Source: JACPFV01 sp038043245 (lineage in GTDB: Bacteria > Pseudomonadota > Gammaproteobacteria > Nevskiales > Nevskiaceae). From it: DNA of 64,000 bases. The DNA is taken from positions 23,496-87,495 of the forward strand of contig JBBTCH010000012.1 in NCBI GenBank assembly GCA_038043245.1, in the 5' to 3' direction. The notes beneath the pieces are model-generated. The model did not search any database, was not told where the DNA came from, and saw only the letters and a program-made list of their open reading frames with translations. Position 1 is the stretch's first letter. Each line of letters opens with the position of its first letter. Below, piece by piece: positions 26,085-34,689 of the stretch. The position numbers and the translations under genes are program-made.

Positions 26085-27968
26085 TTAGCTCAGATAGGTG
26101 TAACCGCTCAGACCCGCTTCCAGTTCCGCCAGCAGCGCGGCGCGCTCGGCAGCGGGCATGTTCGATTGCGCGAATTTCCGGCGATAGGCCTGTGCCAGCT
26201 CGTCCGGGGCCAGATGCACGTAACGCAGCAGTTCGTCGGTACGGTCACCGTGCTCGGGCTCCTCGAGCTTCCACGCATCGCCGTCGATGACGACGTTGAC
26301 CGCGTTGGTGTCGCCGAACAGGTTGTGCATGTCGCCGAGGATCTCCTGATAGGCGCCGGTGAGGAAGATGCCGAGCAGATAGGGCTCGCCCGGTTTGAGG
26401 GCGTGCACCGGCAGCGTGGTCTCGACGCCGCCGCGATCGACGTAATGATCGATGCGACCGTCGGAGTCGCAGGTGAGATCGCACAGCGTCGCGCGCAAGG
26501 CCGGACGCTCGTCGAGACGATGGATCGGCAGGATCGGGAACACCTGGTCGATGCCCCAGACATCCGGCACCGACTGGAACACCGAGAAGTTGCAGAAGTA
26601 TTTCTCCGCCAGCTTCTCGCGCAGCTCGTCGAGTGCTTCGCGGTGCGAGCGGATGGAGCCGTCTAATTTCGGCGTTACCGCGCGGCAGATCGCGAAGTAG
26701 CATTGCTCGGCATGGGCGCGCTGCGTCACGGATAAGCGGCCGTGCACATACAGCGATTGCGCCTCGGCGAGGAACTGCCCGGCGTCGTGCAGACACTCCA
26801 GCGGCGGACGCGTGGCAAGACCGGTGTAGGCGGCGTGCAGCTCGTGCAGCGCCGCCGGATCGGCTTTCGCCGGCGGCACCGGCTTCAGATCGGCGATCAC
26901 CTCCTGGTCCACCACCGAGGTGATGAGCACGGCGTGATGCGCGGTCAGCGCGCGACCGGATTCGGAGATGAGTTGCGGCTCCGGCTGCTGCGACTCGCGG
27001 CAGACGTCCTGCAGGGTGCGCACGATGTTCAGTGCGTACTCGCGCATCGAGTAATTCATCGAGCAGTAGCTGCGCGAGCGAGTGCCCTCGTAATCAACGC
27101 CCAATCCACCGCCCACATCGACGACGTCGACGTTGGCTCCGAGGGCGCGCAATTCGACGTAGAAGCGTGAAGCCTCGCGCATGCCACGCTGGATATCAGC
27201 GACGTTGGCGACCTGCGAGCCGAGATGGAAATGCACCATGCGCGCACAGCCGAGTTTGCCGGCCTGGCGCAGGGTCTCGACCGCCTCCAGCACCTGCGCC
27301 GCTGCCAGGCCAAATTTGGCCTTCTCGCCGCCGGTGTTCTGCTGAGTGCTGCTGAAGTTCGAGGCCAGGCGCACGCGCAAGCCGAGCAGCGGCTCGACGC
27401 TGAGATTTTTAGCTTCTTCGAGGATCAGTGCCAGCTCGCTGGTTTTCTCGATGACGATGTAGACCTTGTGACCGAGCTTCTGGCCGATCAGGGCGCGACG
27501 GATGTAGGCGCGGTCCTTGTAGCCGTTGCAGACGATGGTGGCGCCGGGTTGGGCCAGCCCGAGCACCGCAGCGAGTTCCGGCTTACTGCCGGCCTCGAGC
27601 CCGACACGATCACCGCCGTGGCGGACGATGGCCTCAACGACGCTGCGCTGCTGGTTGACCTTGATCGGGTAGACCGCGGTGTAGCGGCCGCCGTAGTCGA
27701 GTTCGCCGATGACGCTGTTGAACGCACCAGTGAGCGCATCCACGCGATCTTTGAGGATGTCGGTGAAACGCACCAGCACCGGTAGCTCCAGACCGTCCTT
27801 CGGCAGACGCTGGGCAAGCTCGTGCAAGTCGATGGCCGGGCCGCGATCACGATGCGGCCGCACCACGGCGTGGCCGGCGGCATTCACATCGAAATAACCT
27901 TCACCCCAATGGGCGATGTTGTACAGCTCGCGAGCTTGCGCTGGATGCCAGTGTGTCAGGTCGTTCAT
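26085..27968 (-). CDS. speA: Biosynthetic arginine decarboxylase
   Basis: 627 aa, near the usual 630-660. A PLP enzyme converting arginine to agmatine. The N-terminus (WHPAQARELYNIAHWGEGYF) is typical. PLP-binding Lys is in YPIKVNQQRSVVEAI and the PLP-phosphate loop is in VDVGGGLGVDYEG. It is divergent from speE, with 59 bases between, giving two polyamine enzymes at one locus. No agmatinase is seen in the window. Confidence 0.95.
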   Translation of the reverse strand: MNDLTHWHPAQARELYNIAHWGEGYFDVNAAGHAVVRPHRDRGPAIDLHELAQRLPKDGLELPVLVRFTDILKDRVDALTGAFNSVIGELDYGGRYTAVYPIKVNQQRSVVEAIVRHGGDRVGLEAGSKPELAAVLGLAQPGATIVCNGYKDRAYIRRALIGQKLGHKVYIVIEKTSELALILEEAKNLSVEPLLGLRVRLASNFSSTQQNTGGEKAKFGLAAAQVLEAVETLRQAGKLGCARMVHFHLGSQVANVADIQRGMREASRFYVELRALGANVDVVDVGGGLGVDYEGTRSRSYCSMNYSMREYALNIVRTLQDVCRESQQPEPQLISESGRALTAHHAVLITSVVDQEVIADLKPVPPAKADPAALHELHAAYTGLATRPPLECLHDAGQFLAEAQSLYVHGRLSVTQRAHAEQCYFAICRAVTPKLDGSIRSHREALDELREKLAEKYFCNFSVFQSVPDVWGIDQVFPILPIHRLDERPALRATLCDLTCDSDGRIDHYVDRGGVETTLPVHALKPGEPYLLGIFLTGAYQEILGDMHNLFGDTNAVNVVIDGDAWKLEEPEHGDRTDELLRYVHLAPDELAQAYRRKFAQSNMPAAERAALLAELEAGLSGYTYLS

Positions 27969-28027
27969 CTAGAGTTTGTTTTGGGCGTTTATACTCCCGC
28001 GCTCATTTTGCATCTTCGAGATAACTT

Positions 28028-28885
28028 ATGTCTTTGGACAAAACCTGGTTCACCGAGCCGATGGACAAGACCGGCACGGCGTTTTCGCTGAAACTCGGCA
28101 AGAAACTGCACGAGGAACAGACGCCGTTTCAGAAAATTGGGATCTACAAGACCCAGACTTTCGGCCATCTGATGGTGATCGACGGCTGCACCATGGTCAG
28201 CACGCGCGACAATTTCCTCTATCACGAGATGATGTCGCACCCGGCGCTGAACTCGCACCCGCATCCACGCAATGTCGTCATCGTCGGTGGCGGTGACTGC
28301 GGCACGCTCAAGGAAGTCCTGAAACATCCCGAAGTGAAGTCGGCAACCCAGGTCGAGATTGACGAGCGCGTGACGCGGCTGGCGGAAAAATACTTCCCCG
28401 AACTGTGTGAAGCCAACGGCGACAATCGCGCGACGCTGTTTTTCGGCGACGGCATCCAGTGGATGAAGGACGCCAAGCCCGGCAGCATCGACCTGATCAT
28501 CATCGACTCGACCGACCCGGTCGGACCCGCCGAAGGCCTGTTCGGCGCCAGGTTCTACAAAGACTGCATGCGAGCGCTGGCCAAGGACGGCATGCTGGTG
28601 CAGCAGTCCGAATCACCCTTGCTGCATCTGGAACTGATCGCCGAGATGCACAAGGCGATGCGCGATGCCGGCTTCAAGCAGACGCATCTGCTGCATTTCC
28701 CGCAGCCGCTGTATCCGTCCGGCTGGTGGAGCGCTTCGATCGCCTGCAAGAAGAAAGGCAAACTGGGGGAGCGCCTCAACCCGCGCGCGATCCGCAAACT
28801 GGGAACTCAGTACTACAACGCCGACACACACCGCGGCGCGTTCGCGGTGCCCAATTACGTTCGCGCCGCACTACCCGGAAATTAG
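28028..28885 (+). CDS. speE: Polyamine aminopropyltransferase (spermidine synthase)
   Basis: 285 aa. It moves aminopropyl from decarboxylated SAM to putrescine. Motifs GGGDCGTLKEVLKH (cofactor loop), VEIDERVTRLAEKYFPEL and DSTDPVGPAEGLF with the catalytic Asp are intact. YPSGWWSASIACKK is also typical. A TATACT at 27990-27995 could be its -10 but has no good -35. It is divergent from speA. Confidence 0.95.
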   Translation: MSLDKTWFTEPMDKTGTAFSLKLGKKLHEEQTPFQKIGIYKTQTFGHLMVIDGCTMVSTRDNFLYHEMMSHPALNSHPHPRNVVIVGGGDCGTLKEVLKHPEVKSATQVEIDERVTRLAEKYFPELCEANGDNRATLFFGDGIQWMKDAKPGSIDLIIIDSTDPVGPAEGLFGARFYKDCMRALAKDGMLVQQSESPLLHLELIAEMHKAMRDAGFKQTHLLHFPQPLYPSGWWSASIACKKKGKLGERLNPRAIRKLGTQYYNADTHRGAFAVPNYVRAALPGN

Positions 28886-28891
28886 CGCCGG

Positions 28892-29281
28892 CTAGACGCC
28901 TGCACAATCCTTGTCGAGCGATGCCTGGTGCTTGGCGATCAGCTGTTTCTTTTCATCGTCGGTGTAGGTGCGTTCCTTGCCGAGGCCGTCCTGTTCGACG
29001 ATCTTGGAAGCGAGTTTCCAGTTGGCCAACTGATCCTTGCGGTTCTTGCAGTCGGCGTATTTTTTGTCCTGCATCTTGAGTTTCTCGACGGCGCTGGCTT
29101 CGCGCGCAGCACTGGAGCCGCCGTCGCCGCTACCGGCGTTGATCACCACTTTTTGCGCATCCTGCTGGCGCGGCCAGTCGCCGTAATGCACGCGGCCCTG
29201 CGCGTCGGTCCATTTGTAGACTTCGGCCGCGGTCGCAACCAGCGGTGCCAACAGCATCAGTGCGTAGACGATTCGTTTCAT
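28892..29281 (-). CDS. DUF4124-domain periplasmic protein
   Basis: 129 aa with a signal peptide (VYALMLLAPLVATAAEV). EVYKWTDAQGRVHYGDWPR is the DUF4124 signature, a short beta module common in Proteobacteria and of unknown function. The rest is charged and helical. It converges with speE. Confidence 0.8.
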   Translation of the reverse strand: MKRIVYALMLLAPLVATAAEVYKWTDAQGRVHYGDWPRQQDAQKVVINAGSGDGGSSAAREASAVEKLKMQDKKYADCKNRKDQLANWKLASKIVEQDGLGKERTYTDDEKKQLIAKHQASLDKDCAGV

Positions 29282-29353
29282 GACAAGCTCCAGCGACGGC
29301 TTGACCAGAGTCTAGTACTCTAATATCCGGCACGCCAGCGGCGAAAAAACTCC

Positions 29354-29605
29354 ATGAGCCCGCCAACGATCACGCAGCGTCAACCTTACACCGTGGAACT
29401 CAAACCCGGAGATTACTGGTGGTGCGCCTGTGGATTGTCAAAAAACCAGCCGTTCTGCGACGGCACGCACAAGACCACGGCCATGACGCCGGTGAAATTC
29501 ACGGTGGACGAACGCAAGGCCGGAAAGACGCTCTGGCTCTGCGGCTGCAAACAGGCCAAGACCAAACCGTTCTGCGACGGCACGCACAACAAGTTGCCGC
29601 CGTAG
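29354..29605 (+). CDS. CDGSH iron-sulfur protein with two CDGSH motifs
   Basis: 83 aa. Two copies of the motif are present: CACGLSKNQPFCDGTH and CGCKQAKTKPFCDGTH, each giving the Cys3-His ligands of a 2Fe-2S cluster. Tandem CDGSH proteins of this size are a known bacterial subgroup (MitoNEET-like). It probably acts in redox or cluster transfer in the cytoplasm. Confidence 0.88.
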   Translation: MSPPTITQRQPYTVELKPGDYWWCACGLSKNQPFCDGTHKTTAMTPVKFTVDERKAGKTLWLCGCKQAKTKPFCDGTHNKLPP

Positions 29606-29609
29606 GCGG

Positions 29610-30434
29610 CTAGTGCTGCACCGGTACGACTTCGACCGGCGGGTTGGGCGCCTCGGCCATCACAGGATCCGCTCTGCGTCCGAAGAAAAACTCTGCGGAG
29701 ATCGCCGCCTGGCCCAGCCGATCGTTGCGCCGCCCCGCCTCGACCCGCGCCAGCGAATATTCCGCCAACAGCCGGCCCCAGTCGGCGTAACTCCAGGCCA
29801 CGCCCAGATTCACGCCGGTCAGTTGAATGTCGCCCTCGAATTTGAAGTTGACATCGGGATCACCGCCGCGCTGGGCGGAATGGCTGCCGTCATAATCGCT
29901 GCGCACGTAGTAGGGCCCGCCATACAACATCCACTGTGGGTCCAGCTTGAAGCCAAAAATCAGCGCCAGGTCCATCACCGACTGGTCAAATTCCGTGCGC
30001 GCACTATCGTTGAACCCCGCAAACTCGACGTTGCCCCTGGCGAAGCCGTAGGCGGCCGTCAGCGCCAGCGACAGCGGTTTTCGCTCGGTGCCAGGGCCGA
30101 GCGCGATCCATTTGATCTGGGCTTGCGCAAGACCATCTTGATAACCCTTGAGTGCGAAACCCAAGGTGGGTTGCATCTGAAAATCAAAGCGCGCGATCTG
30201 CGTGAATTCGCCCGACAGTTCCGGCGCATCGGGATCCGGCACGGTGGTGGTCTGGTCCGGGGTCAACCTTGCGCGCGCCTCGCCACCAAATGCGGGTCCA
30301 GCCCCGAATTTGCGCGGCGCCGGTTCCGGCAGTTCCAATCGCGAAACAGGCACCCGCACCATGACTTCGCGTTCGGAAGCACAGGCGGCTAACAGCAACG
30401 TCATCACCACAAGTCCGGCAATTGAACGGGTCAT
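29610..30434 (-). CDS. Lipoprotein with outer-membrane beta-barrel-like body
   Basis: 274 aa. Lipobox LLLAAC follows the signal peptide. The body has alternating strands (LGFALKGYQDGLAQAQIKWI; MDLALIFGFKLDPQWMLYG; GVAWSYADWGRLLAEYSLAR) as in small barrels. It lies 27 bases downstream of amtB on the same strand and may be co-transcribed. No family is recognised. Confidence 0.65.
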   Translation of the reverse strand: MTRSIAGLVVMTLLLAACASEREVMVRVPVSRLELPEPAPRKFGAGPAFGGEARARLTPDQTTTVPDPDAPELSGEFTQIARFDFQMQPTLGFALKGYQDGLAQAQIKWIALGPGTERKPLSLALTAAYGFARGNVEFAGFNDSARTEFDQSVMDLALIFGFKLDPQWMLYGGPYYVRSDYDGSHSAQRGGDPDVNFKFEGDIQLTGVNLGVAWSYADWGRLLAEYSLARVEAGRRNDRLGQAAISAEFFFGRRADPVMAEAPNPPVEVVPVQH

Positions 30435-30461
30435 GCTTGTTTCTCCGATCTTACGGGACCA

Positions 30462-31742
30462 CTACAGGTCGTAGCCGCGTTCGTTGTGCTGTGTCTGATC
30501 CAGCCCGATGGTTTCTTCTTCGCCGCTGACTCTTAACCCGAGCAACAGATCCGTGAGCTTGAGCAGGATCACCGTACCGACGGCGGTATACGCAGCCACC
30601 GCCAGGATGCCGGTGAACTGCACGCCGAGTTGTGACGCCATGTCCACGCCTTCGGCGTAGCCCTGCCCGCTGAACGCGCCGAGCGACGCCGAAGCAAACA
30701 CGCCGGCCAGCAACGTACCGAGCATGCCGCCGACACCGTGCACCGGAAACACATCGAGCGAGTCATCCACTTTGAGCACGCGCTTCATAAAACTGGTGGC
30801 GACGAAGCAGATCGTGCCCGCAGCAACACCGATCACCAGTGCGCCACCGGGGCCGACGTAGCCGGACGCCGGCGTGATGGTCGCCAGGCCCGCCACCGTG
30901 CCGGTGACGATGCCCAGCACACTCGGTTTGCCGTAGCGGATCCATTCCATCGCCATCCACGCCAAGGCACCGGCAGCGGCGGAAACATGCGTCACCAGCA
31001 TCGCCATGCCGGCATTGCCATTGGCCGCCAGCGCCGATCCGGCATTGAATCCGAACCAGCCGACCCAGAGCATACCGGCGCCGGTCACCGTCATGGTCAT
31101 GTTGTGTGGCGGCATCGCCGTGGCGGGAAAACCGTGGCGGCCCTTGAGCCACATCGCGCAGATCAGCGCAGCGATACCGCAAGTGGTATGCACCACGGTG
31201 CCGCCCGCGAAATCCAGCAGACCTTTTTTGAACAACCAGCCATCGGCTGCCCATACCCAGTGACACACCGGCGCGTAGACCGCGGTCACCCAGAGCGCGG
31301 TGAACAGCAGCATCGCCGAAAACTTCATGCGTTCTGCGAACGCGCCGACCACCAGCGCCGGCGTGATGATGGCGAAGGTCATCTGGAACATCGCAAACAC
31401 GGTCTCGGGAATCGTTCCGCTCACCGTGCCTTCGGCGACGTTGGCCATGAACGCCTTGCTCAGGCTGCCGAGCCATGGGCCCCCTTCGGCAAACGCCAGA
31501 CTGTAGAGATACAACACCCAGAGCACCGACACCAGGCAGGTGATGGCGAAGCACTGCGCCAGCACCGACAGCACGTTCTTGGTCCTCACCAGCCCGCCGT
31601 AAAAGAGCGCGAGCCCCGGCAGCGTCATGAACAGCACCAGCGCGGTCGACGTCAGCAGCCAGGCGGTGTCACCGGAATTGAGTTCCTGGGCCATGGCGGC
31701 CGCGGGCAATATCGCAAGCAGTACGAGCACGAGCGCGCGCAT
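30462..31742 (-). CDS. amtB: Ammonium transporter Amt (copy 1)
   Basis: 426 aa. A signal peptide (LVLLAILPAAAMA) precedes ~11 membrane helices. PGLALFYGGLVRTKN, HWVWAADGWL and GTVVHTTCGIAAL are conserved Amt segments. It conducts ammonium as a trimer and is gated by PII. It directly follows a glnK gene, the standard pair. It lacks the long acidic/Ala-rich N-terminus of the second copy. Confidence 0.95.
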   Translation of the reverse strand: MRALVLVLLAILPAAAMAQELNSGDTAWLLTSTALVLFMTLPGLALFYGGLVRTKNVLSVLAQCFAITCLVSVLWVLYLYSLAFAEGGPWLGSLSKAFMANVAEGTVSGTIPETVFAMFQMTFAIITPALVVGAFAERMKFSAMLLFTALWVTAVYAPVCHWVWAADGWLFKKGLLDFAGGTVVHTTCGIAALICAMWLKGRHGFPATAMPPHNMTMTVTGAGMLWVGWFGFNAGSALAANGNAGMAMLVTHVSAAAGALAWMAMEWIRYGKPSVLGIVTGTVAGLATITPASGYVGPGGALVIGVAAGTICFVATSFMKRVLKVDDSLDVFPVHGVGGMLGTLLAGVFASASLGAFSGQGYAEGVDMASQLGVQFTGILAVAAYTAVGTVILLKLTDLLLGLRVSGEEETIGLDQTQHNERGYDL

Positions 31743-31768
31743 GAAAATCTCCCCCGATGGTCAGTGTT

Positions 31769-32107
31769 TTAAACCGCTTCTTTGCCGGTTTCGCCGGTTC
31801 TAATCCGCACGGTTTCCTTCAAGTCATAGACGAAGATCTTGCCGTCGCCGATCTGCCCGGTCTTGGCCGATTTGGCGATGGCATCGACGGCTTTTTCCAC
31901 CTGCGAGTCGTCCAGCGCCAGCTCGATCTTGATCTTGGGCAGCAGATCCACGACATATTCGGCGCCGCGATACAGCTCGGTATGGCCTTTCTGCCTTCCA
32001 AAGCCGCGCACCTCGGTCACGGTCATGCCCTGCACGCCGACGTCCTGCAAAGCTTCGCGTACCGCGTCGAGCTTGAACGGCTTGATGACCGCAATCAGCA
32101 TTTTCAT
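31769..32107 (-). CDS. glnK: PII signal protein GlnK/GlnB (copy 1)
   Basis: 112 aa, exact family length. T-loop KGHTELYRGAEYVVDLLPK includes Tyr51, the uridylylation site, and the B-loop is TGQIGDGKIFV. It binds ATP and 2-oxoglutarate and plugs AmtB. I chose the start before KMLIAVIKPFKL; a longer frame continues upstream but is not supported. Confidence 0.95.
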   Translation of the reverse strand: MKMLIAVIKPFKLDAVREALQDVGVQGMTVTEVRGFGRQKGHTELYRGAEYVVDLLPKIKIELALDDSQVEKAVDAIAKSAKTGQIGDGKIFVYDLKETVRIRTGETGKEAV

Positions 32108-32327
32108 GGCAACTCCCCAAATTGGTGCGTCGAGTGTACGCGGGAGCTGACCCAAAAAAAAAGGGGCGGCAGCGACACGGCGTTTGCGTAGCAATGGGGC
32201 GAGTCGCATGCGACAAGCGCCGCAGGCAGGATGCCGAAGGCCGGGTTCAGGGCGAGGCAGGGATGCCGAGCGACAGAACGGGAGCTGACGCAACGGCCCC
32301 TTCACGAAGTTAAGTATTCGTGCACCA
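32108..32327. other. Intergenic region upstream of glnK copy 1
   Basis: No gene is supported here. It holds a run of A at 32154-32162, a perfect 12-base palindrome GTCGCATGCGAC (~32205-32216) and two GGCAGGATGCC-like short direct repeats. GCACCAATTTGGGG just before the start resembles part of an NtrC site but overlaps the ribosome-site region. I find no convincing sigma-54 element, unlike the second glnK. Confidence 0.4.
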
Positions 32328-32356
32328 AGAAAAAGGGGCCGTCTTGCGACGGCCCC
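32328..32356 (-). terminator. Rho-independent terminator after amtB copy 2
   Basis: Minus strand: stem GGGGCCGTC, loop GCAA, stem GACGGCCCC, then TTTTTCTT. It ends the upstream glnK-amtB unit before the second unit begins, so the two are separate transcripts. Confidence 0.85.
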
Positions 32357-32384
32357 GAAGGGTACTGCTGGAGGAGACGAAAAA

Positions 32385-33887
32385 TCAGTAGCTGTAGGCC
32401 TTCTCGCCGTGTTCGGCCAGATCAAGGCCCTCGGATTCCTGCTCTTCGGTGACGCGCAGGCCGACGGTGTATTTGAGGATCGCGCAGGTGATCGCGGCGA
32501 CCGTGCCGCTCCAGACGATGGCAACCAGCACCGCTTTGACCTGGATCATGATCTGCGCCGAATCGTAGCCGAAGGTCGGGCCGACCCAACCGTCGGTGAC
32601 GTAACCCGCACCGCCGAGGGCCGGATCGACGAACACGCCGGTGAGGATCGCGCCGATGATGCCACCGACCGCATGCACACCGAAGGCGTCGAGCGCGTCG
32701 TCATAGCCCAGCGCCTTCTTCAGGTAGGCGCAAGCCAGGAAGCAGACCACGCCAGCCGCGAGGCCGATGTAGAGCGCACCCTTGATGCCGACGAAACCGC
32801 AGGCCGGAGTGATGGCGACCAGACCGGCGATCGCGCCGGAGATGATGCCCAGCAGCGACGGCTTGCCCTTGATCACCCACTCTGCGAAGAACCAGGCGAT
32901 GGCGGCAGTGGCCGTAGCGAACAGCGTGTTGCCGAACGCCAGCACCGCGTAGCCGTTGGCTTCGAGGTTGGAGCCGGCGTTGAAACCGAACCAGCCGAAC
33001 CACAGCAGCGAGGCACCGATCATGCTCATCACCAACGAGTGCGGCGGCGAGATGCTCTTGCGCTTGCCGAGGAACAGGGCGACCACCAGGCCGGCGACGC
33101 CGGCGTTGATGTGCACCACCGTACCGCCGGCGAAGTCGAGCGCGCCGAGCTGCCACAACCAACCGGCGGTCGCGTTCAGATCCGCAACGACTTCAGGCGA
33201 GGTGTAAGCATCCGGGCCGGGCCACCACCAGACCATGTGCGCCATCGGCAGATAGGCGAAGGTGAACCAGACCACCGAGAAGATCATCACGGCCTTGAAC
33301 TTCATGCGCTCGGCGTAGGCGCCGGCGACGAGAGCCACGGTGATTGCGGCAAAGGTCAGCTGGAAGAACGCGAACATCAGCTCAGGAATGTAGACGCCCT
33401 TGCTGAAGGTGGCGGTCGGCACGAAATTGCCCTTGGCGTCGTAGACCACGCCTTCGAGCATCAGCTTGGAGAATCCGCCGAAATACTTGGCTAATTCACC
33501 CGTACCGTTGCTGAAAGCCACGCTGTAGCCGTAGACCACCCAGAGCACCGCGATCAGACAGAAGATCGCGAACGTCTGCGTGAGAGTCGACAGCATGTTC
33601 TTGGTGCGCACCATGCCACCGTAGAACAGGGCCAGACCCGGAATCGACATCAACAGCACCAGCGCGGTGGCCGTCATCATCCAGGAGACATTGCCCATGT
33701 CGTACTTCGGCGCGACATACGTATCGGCCGGTGCGGCCTCAGCAGTAGGCGCTGCTTCGGCAACCGCCGCTTCTGCGACCGGCGCGGCCTCTGCCGGCGC
33801 AGCCGCTTCTTCAGCGTAAACATTGCCAAACACGGCAAAGGCCGCGAACGCGGCGATCAAAGAAATCTTTTTAAGTGTCATCTGCAT
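32385..33887 (-). CDS. amtB: Ammonium transporter Amt (copy 2) with extended N-terminus
   Basis: 500 aa, about 70 longer than copy 1. A signal peptide (LIAAFAAFAVFGNVYA) is followed by an Ala/Glu/Pro-rich stretch and then the Amt core (PGLALFYGGMVRTKN; GTVVHINAGVAGLVVALFLG). The C-terminal tail (LRVTEEQESEGLDLAEHGE) is the PII-contact region. It starts 6 bases after glnK copy 2. The acidic N-terminus should face the periplasm. Confidence 0.94.
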   Translation of the reverse strand: MQMTLKKISLIAAFAAFAVFGNVYAEEAAAPAEAAPVAEAAVAEAAPTAEAAPADTYVAPKYDMGNVSWMMTATALVLLMSIPGLALFYGGMVRTKNMLSTLTQTFAIFCLIAVLWVVYGYSVAFSNGTGELAKYFGGFSKLMLEGVVYDAKGNFVPTATFSKGVYIPELMFAFFQLTFAAITVALVAGAYAERMKFKAVMIFSVVWFTFAYLPMAHMVWWWPGPDAYTSPEVVADLNATAGWLWQLGALDFAGGTVVHINAGVAGLVVALFLGKRKSISPPHSLVMSMIGASLLWFGWFGFNAGSNLEANGYAVLAFGNTLFATATAAIAWFFAEWVIKGKPSLLGIISGAIAGLVAITPACGFVGIKGALYIGLAAGVVCFLACAYLKKALGYDDALDAFGVHAVGGIIGAILTGVFVDPALGGAGYVTDGWVGPTFGYDSAQIMIQVKAVLVAIVWSGTVAAITCAILKYTVGLRVTEEQESEGLDLAEHGEKAYSY

Positions 33888-33893
33888 GCTCCC

Positions 33894-34232
33894 TTAGAGT
33901 GCGTCCTTGCCGGTTTCGCCGGTACGGATGCGGATCGACTGTTCGAGCGAGTAGACAAAGATCTTGCCGTCGCCGATCTTCCCCGTATGTGCGGCCTTGG
34001 TGATGGCCTCGATGGCCGCATCCGCCTTGTCGCTGGCGACCGCAACCTCGATCTTCACTTTCGGCAGAAAATCCACAACGTACTCCGCGCCCCGATACAG
34101 CTCGGTATGGCCTTTCTGACGGCCAAACCCCTTGACCTCGGTGACGGTGATGCCCGCAACCCCAAGTTCAGAGAGGGCTTCGCGCACCTCATCGAGCTTG
34201 AACGGCTTGATGATGGCTGCAATCAATTTCAT
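33894..34232 (-). CDS. glnK: PII signal protein GlnK (copy 2)
   Basis: 112 aa. T-loop KGHTELYRGAEYVVDFLPK has Tyr51, with TGKIGDGKIFVYSLE after it. I chose the start before KLIAAIIKPFKL, nine codons inside a longer frame; AGGAG precedes it. Upstream lie a sigma-54 -24/-12 element and an NtrC-type palindrome, so this pair is expected to be induced in nitrogen limitation. Confidence 0.95.
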   Translation of the reverse strand: MKLIAAIIKPFKLDEVREALSELGVAGITVTEVKGFGRQKGHTELYRGAEYVVDFLPKVKIEVAVASDKADAAIEAITKAAHTGKIGDGKIFVYSLEQSIRIRTGETGKDAL

Positions 34233-34295
34233 GTTTTGCTCCTGATAGGTTTTAAGCATCCGTCCCGCCCTGTCGCGCGGACGCCGGGGTGTTCA

Positions 34296-34311
34296 AGCAT
34301 GGAGCGTGCCA
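34296..34311 (-). promoter_or_regulatory. Sigma-54 (RpoN) promoter of glnK-amtB copy 2
   Basis: Read on the minus strand, TGGCACG-CTCC-ATGCT matches the -24/-12 consensus TGGCACG-N4-TTGCW with one mismatch. It lies about 65 bases upstream of the glnK ATG. Confidence 0.75.
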
Positions 34312-34352
34312 CCCGCTTTTTGCCCTTAAGGAGTCGCTGAATAGCCTTGTGC

Positions 34353-34367
34353 GCACTATTTCGGTGC
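34353..34367. promoter_or_regulatory. NtrC-type binding site
   Basis: GCACTATTTCGGTGC approximates the NtrC palindrome GCACYA-N3-5-TGGTGC. It lies ~42 bases upstream of the sigma-54 -24 element, closer than many enhancers but plausible. It also lies just upstream of ubiK on the opposite strand. Confidence 0.55.
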
Positions 34368-34404
34368 GTTTGTTCACCGATGCTGCTTCGCTACACTCTG
34401 CCGC

Positions 34405-34689
34405 ATGAAAGACACGCAAGCGCTGGAAGACCTCGCCACCAAACTCGCCGGACTTCTGCCGCCGGGCCTCAAAGGACTACGCGAAGAGCTGCGCGATAAT
34501 TTTCGCGCTCTGCTGCGCTCGCATCTCGACCGTCTCGATCTGGTCTCACGCGAGCGCTTCGATGCACAGGCGGCCGTACTGGCGCGCACTCGCGAGAAGC
34601 TGGCGGCGCTGGAAGCGCGGTTGAAAAAAATCGAAAGCACCCCCCTCGCCCCGCAGGAGAGAGGGGCTGGGGGAGAGGGCCAGCGGTGA
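34405..34689 (+). CDS. ubiK: Ubiquinone biosynthesis accessory factor UbiK (YqiC family)
   Basis: 94 aa. The first ~78 residues (LEDLATKLAGLLPPGLKGL; LREELRDNFRALLRSHLDRL; FDAQAAVLARTREKLAALEA) form the UbiK coiled-coil, which binds UbiJ and aids aerobic ubiquinone synthesis. The last ~16 residues (STPLAPQERGAGGEGQR) are encoded by the CTCTCCCC-type repeat rather than by UbiK sequence. The stop overlaps the GTG of the next gene. Confidence 0.88.
   Translation: MKDTQALEDLATKLAGLLPPGLKGLREELRDNFRALLRSHLDRLDLVSRERFDAQAAVLARTREKLAALEARLKKIESTPLAPQERGAGGEGQR
34640..34681. repeat. CTCTCCCC-type repeat in the ubiK 3' end
   Basis: CCCCCTCGCCCCGCAGGAGA then GAGGGGCTGGGGGAGAGGGC. It encodes the UbiK tail and lies just before the GTG of the DUF559 gene, giving GGAGAGGG as its Shine-Dalgarno sequence. 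Confidence 0.8.

Noticed and set aside
32108..32327. Sigma-54 promoter for glnK copy 1
   Set aside because: No GG-N10-GC pair close to consensus. GCACCAATTTGGGG is at the ribosome-site position.
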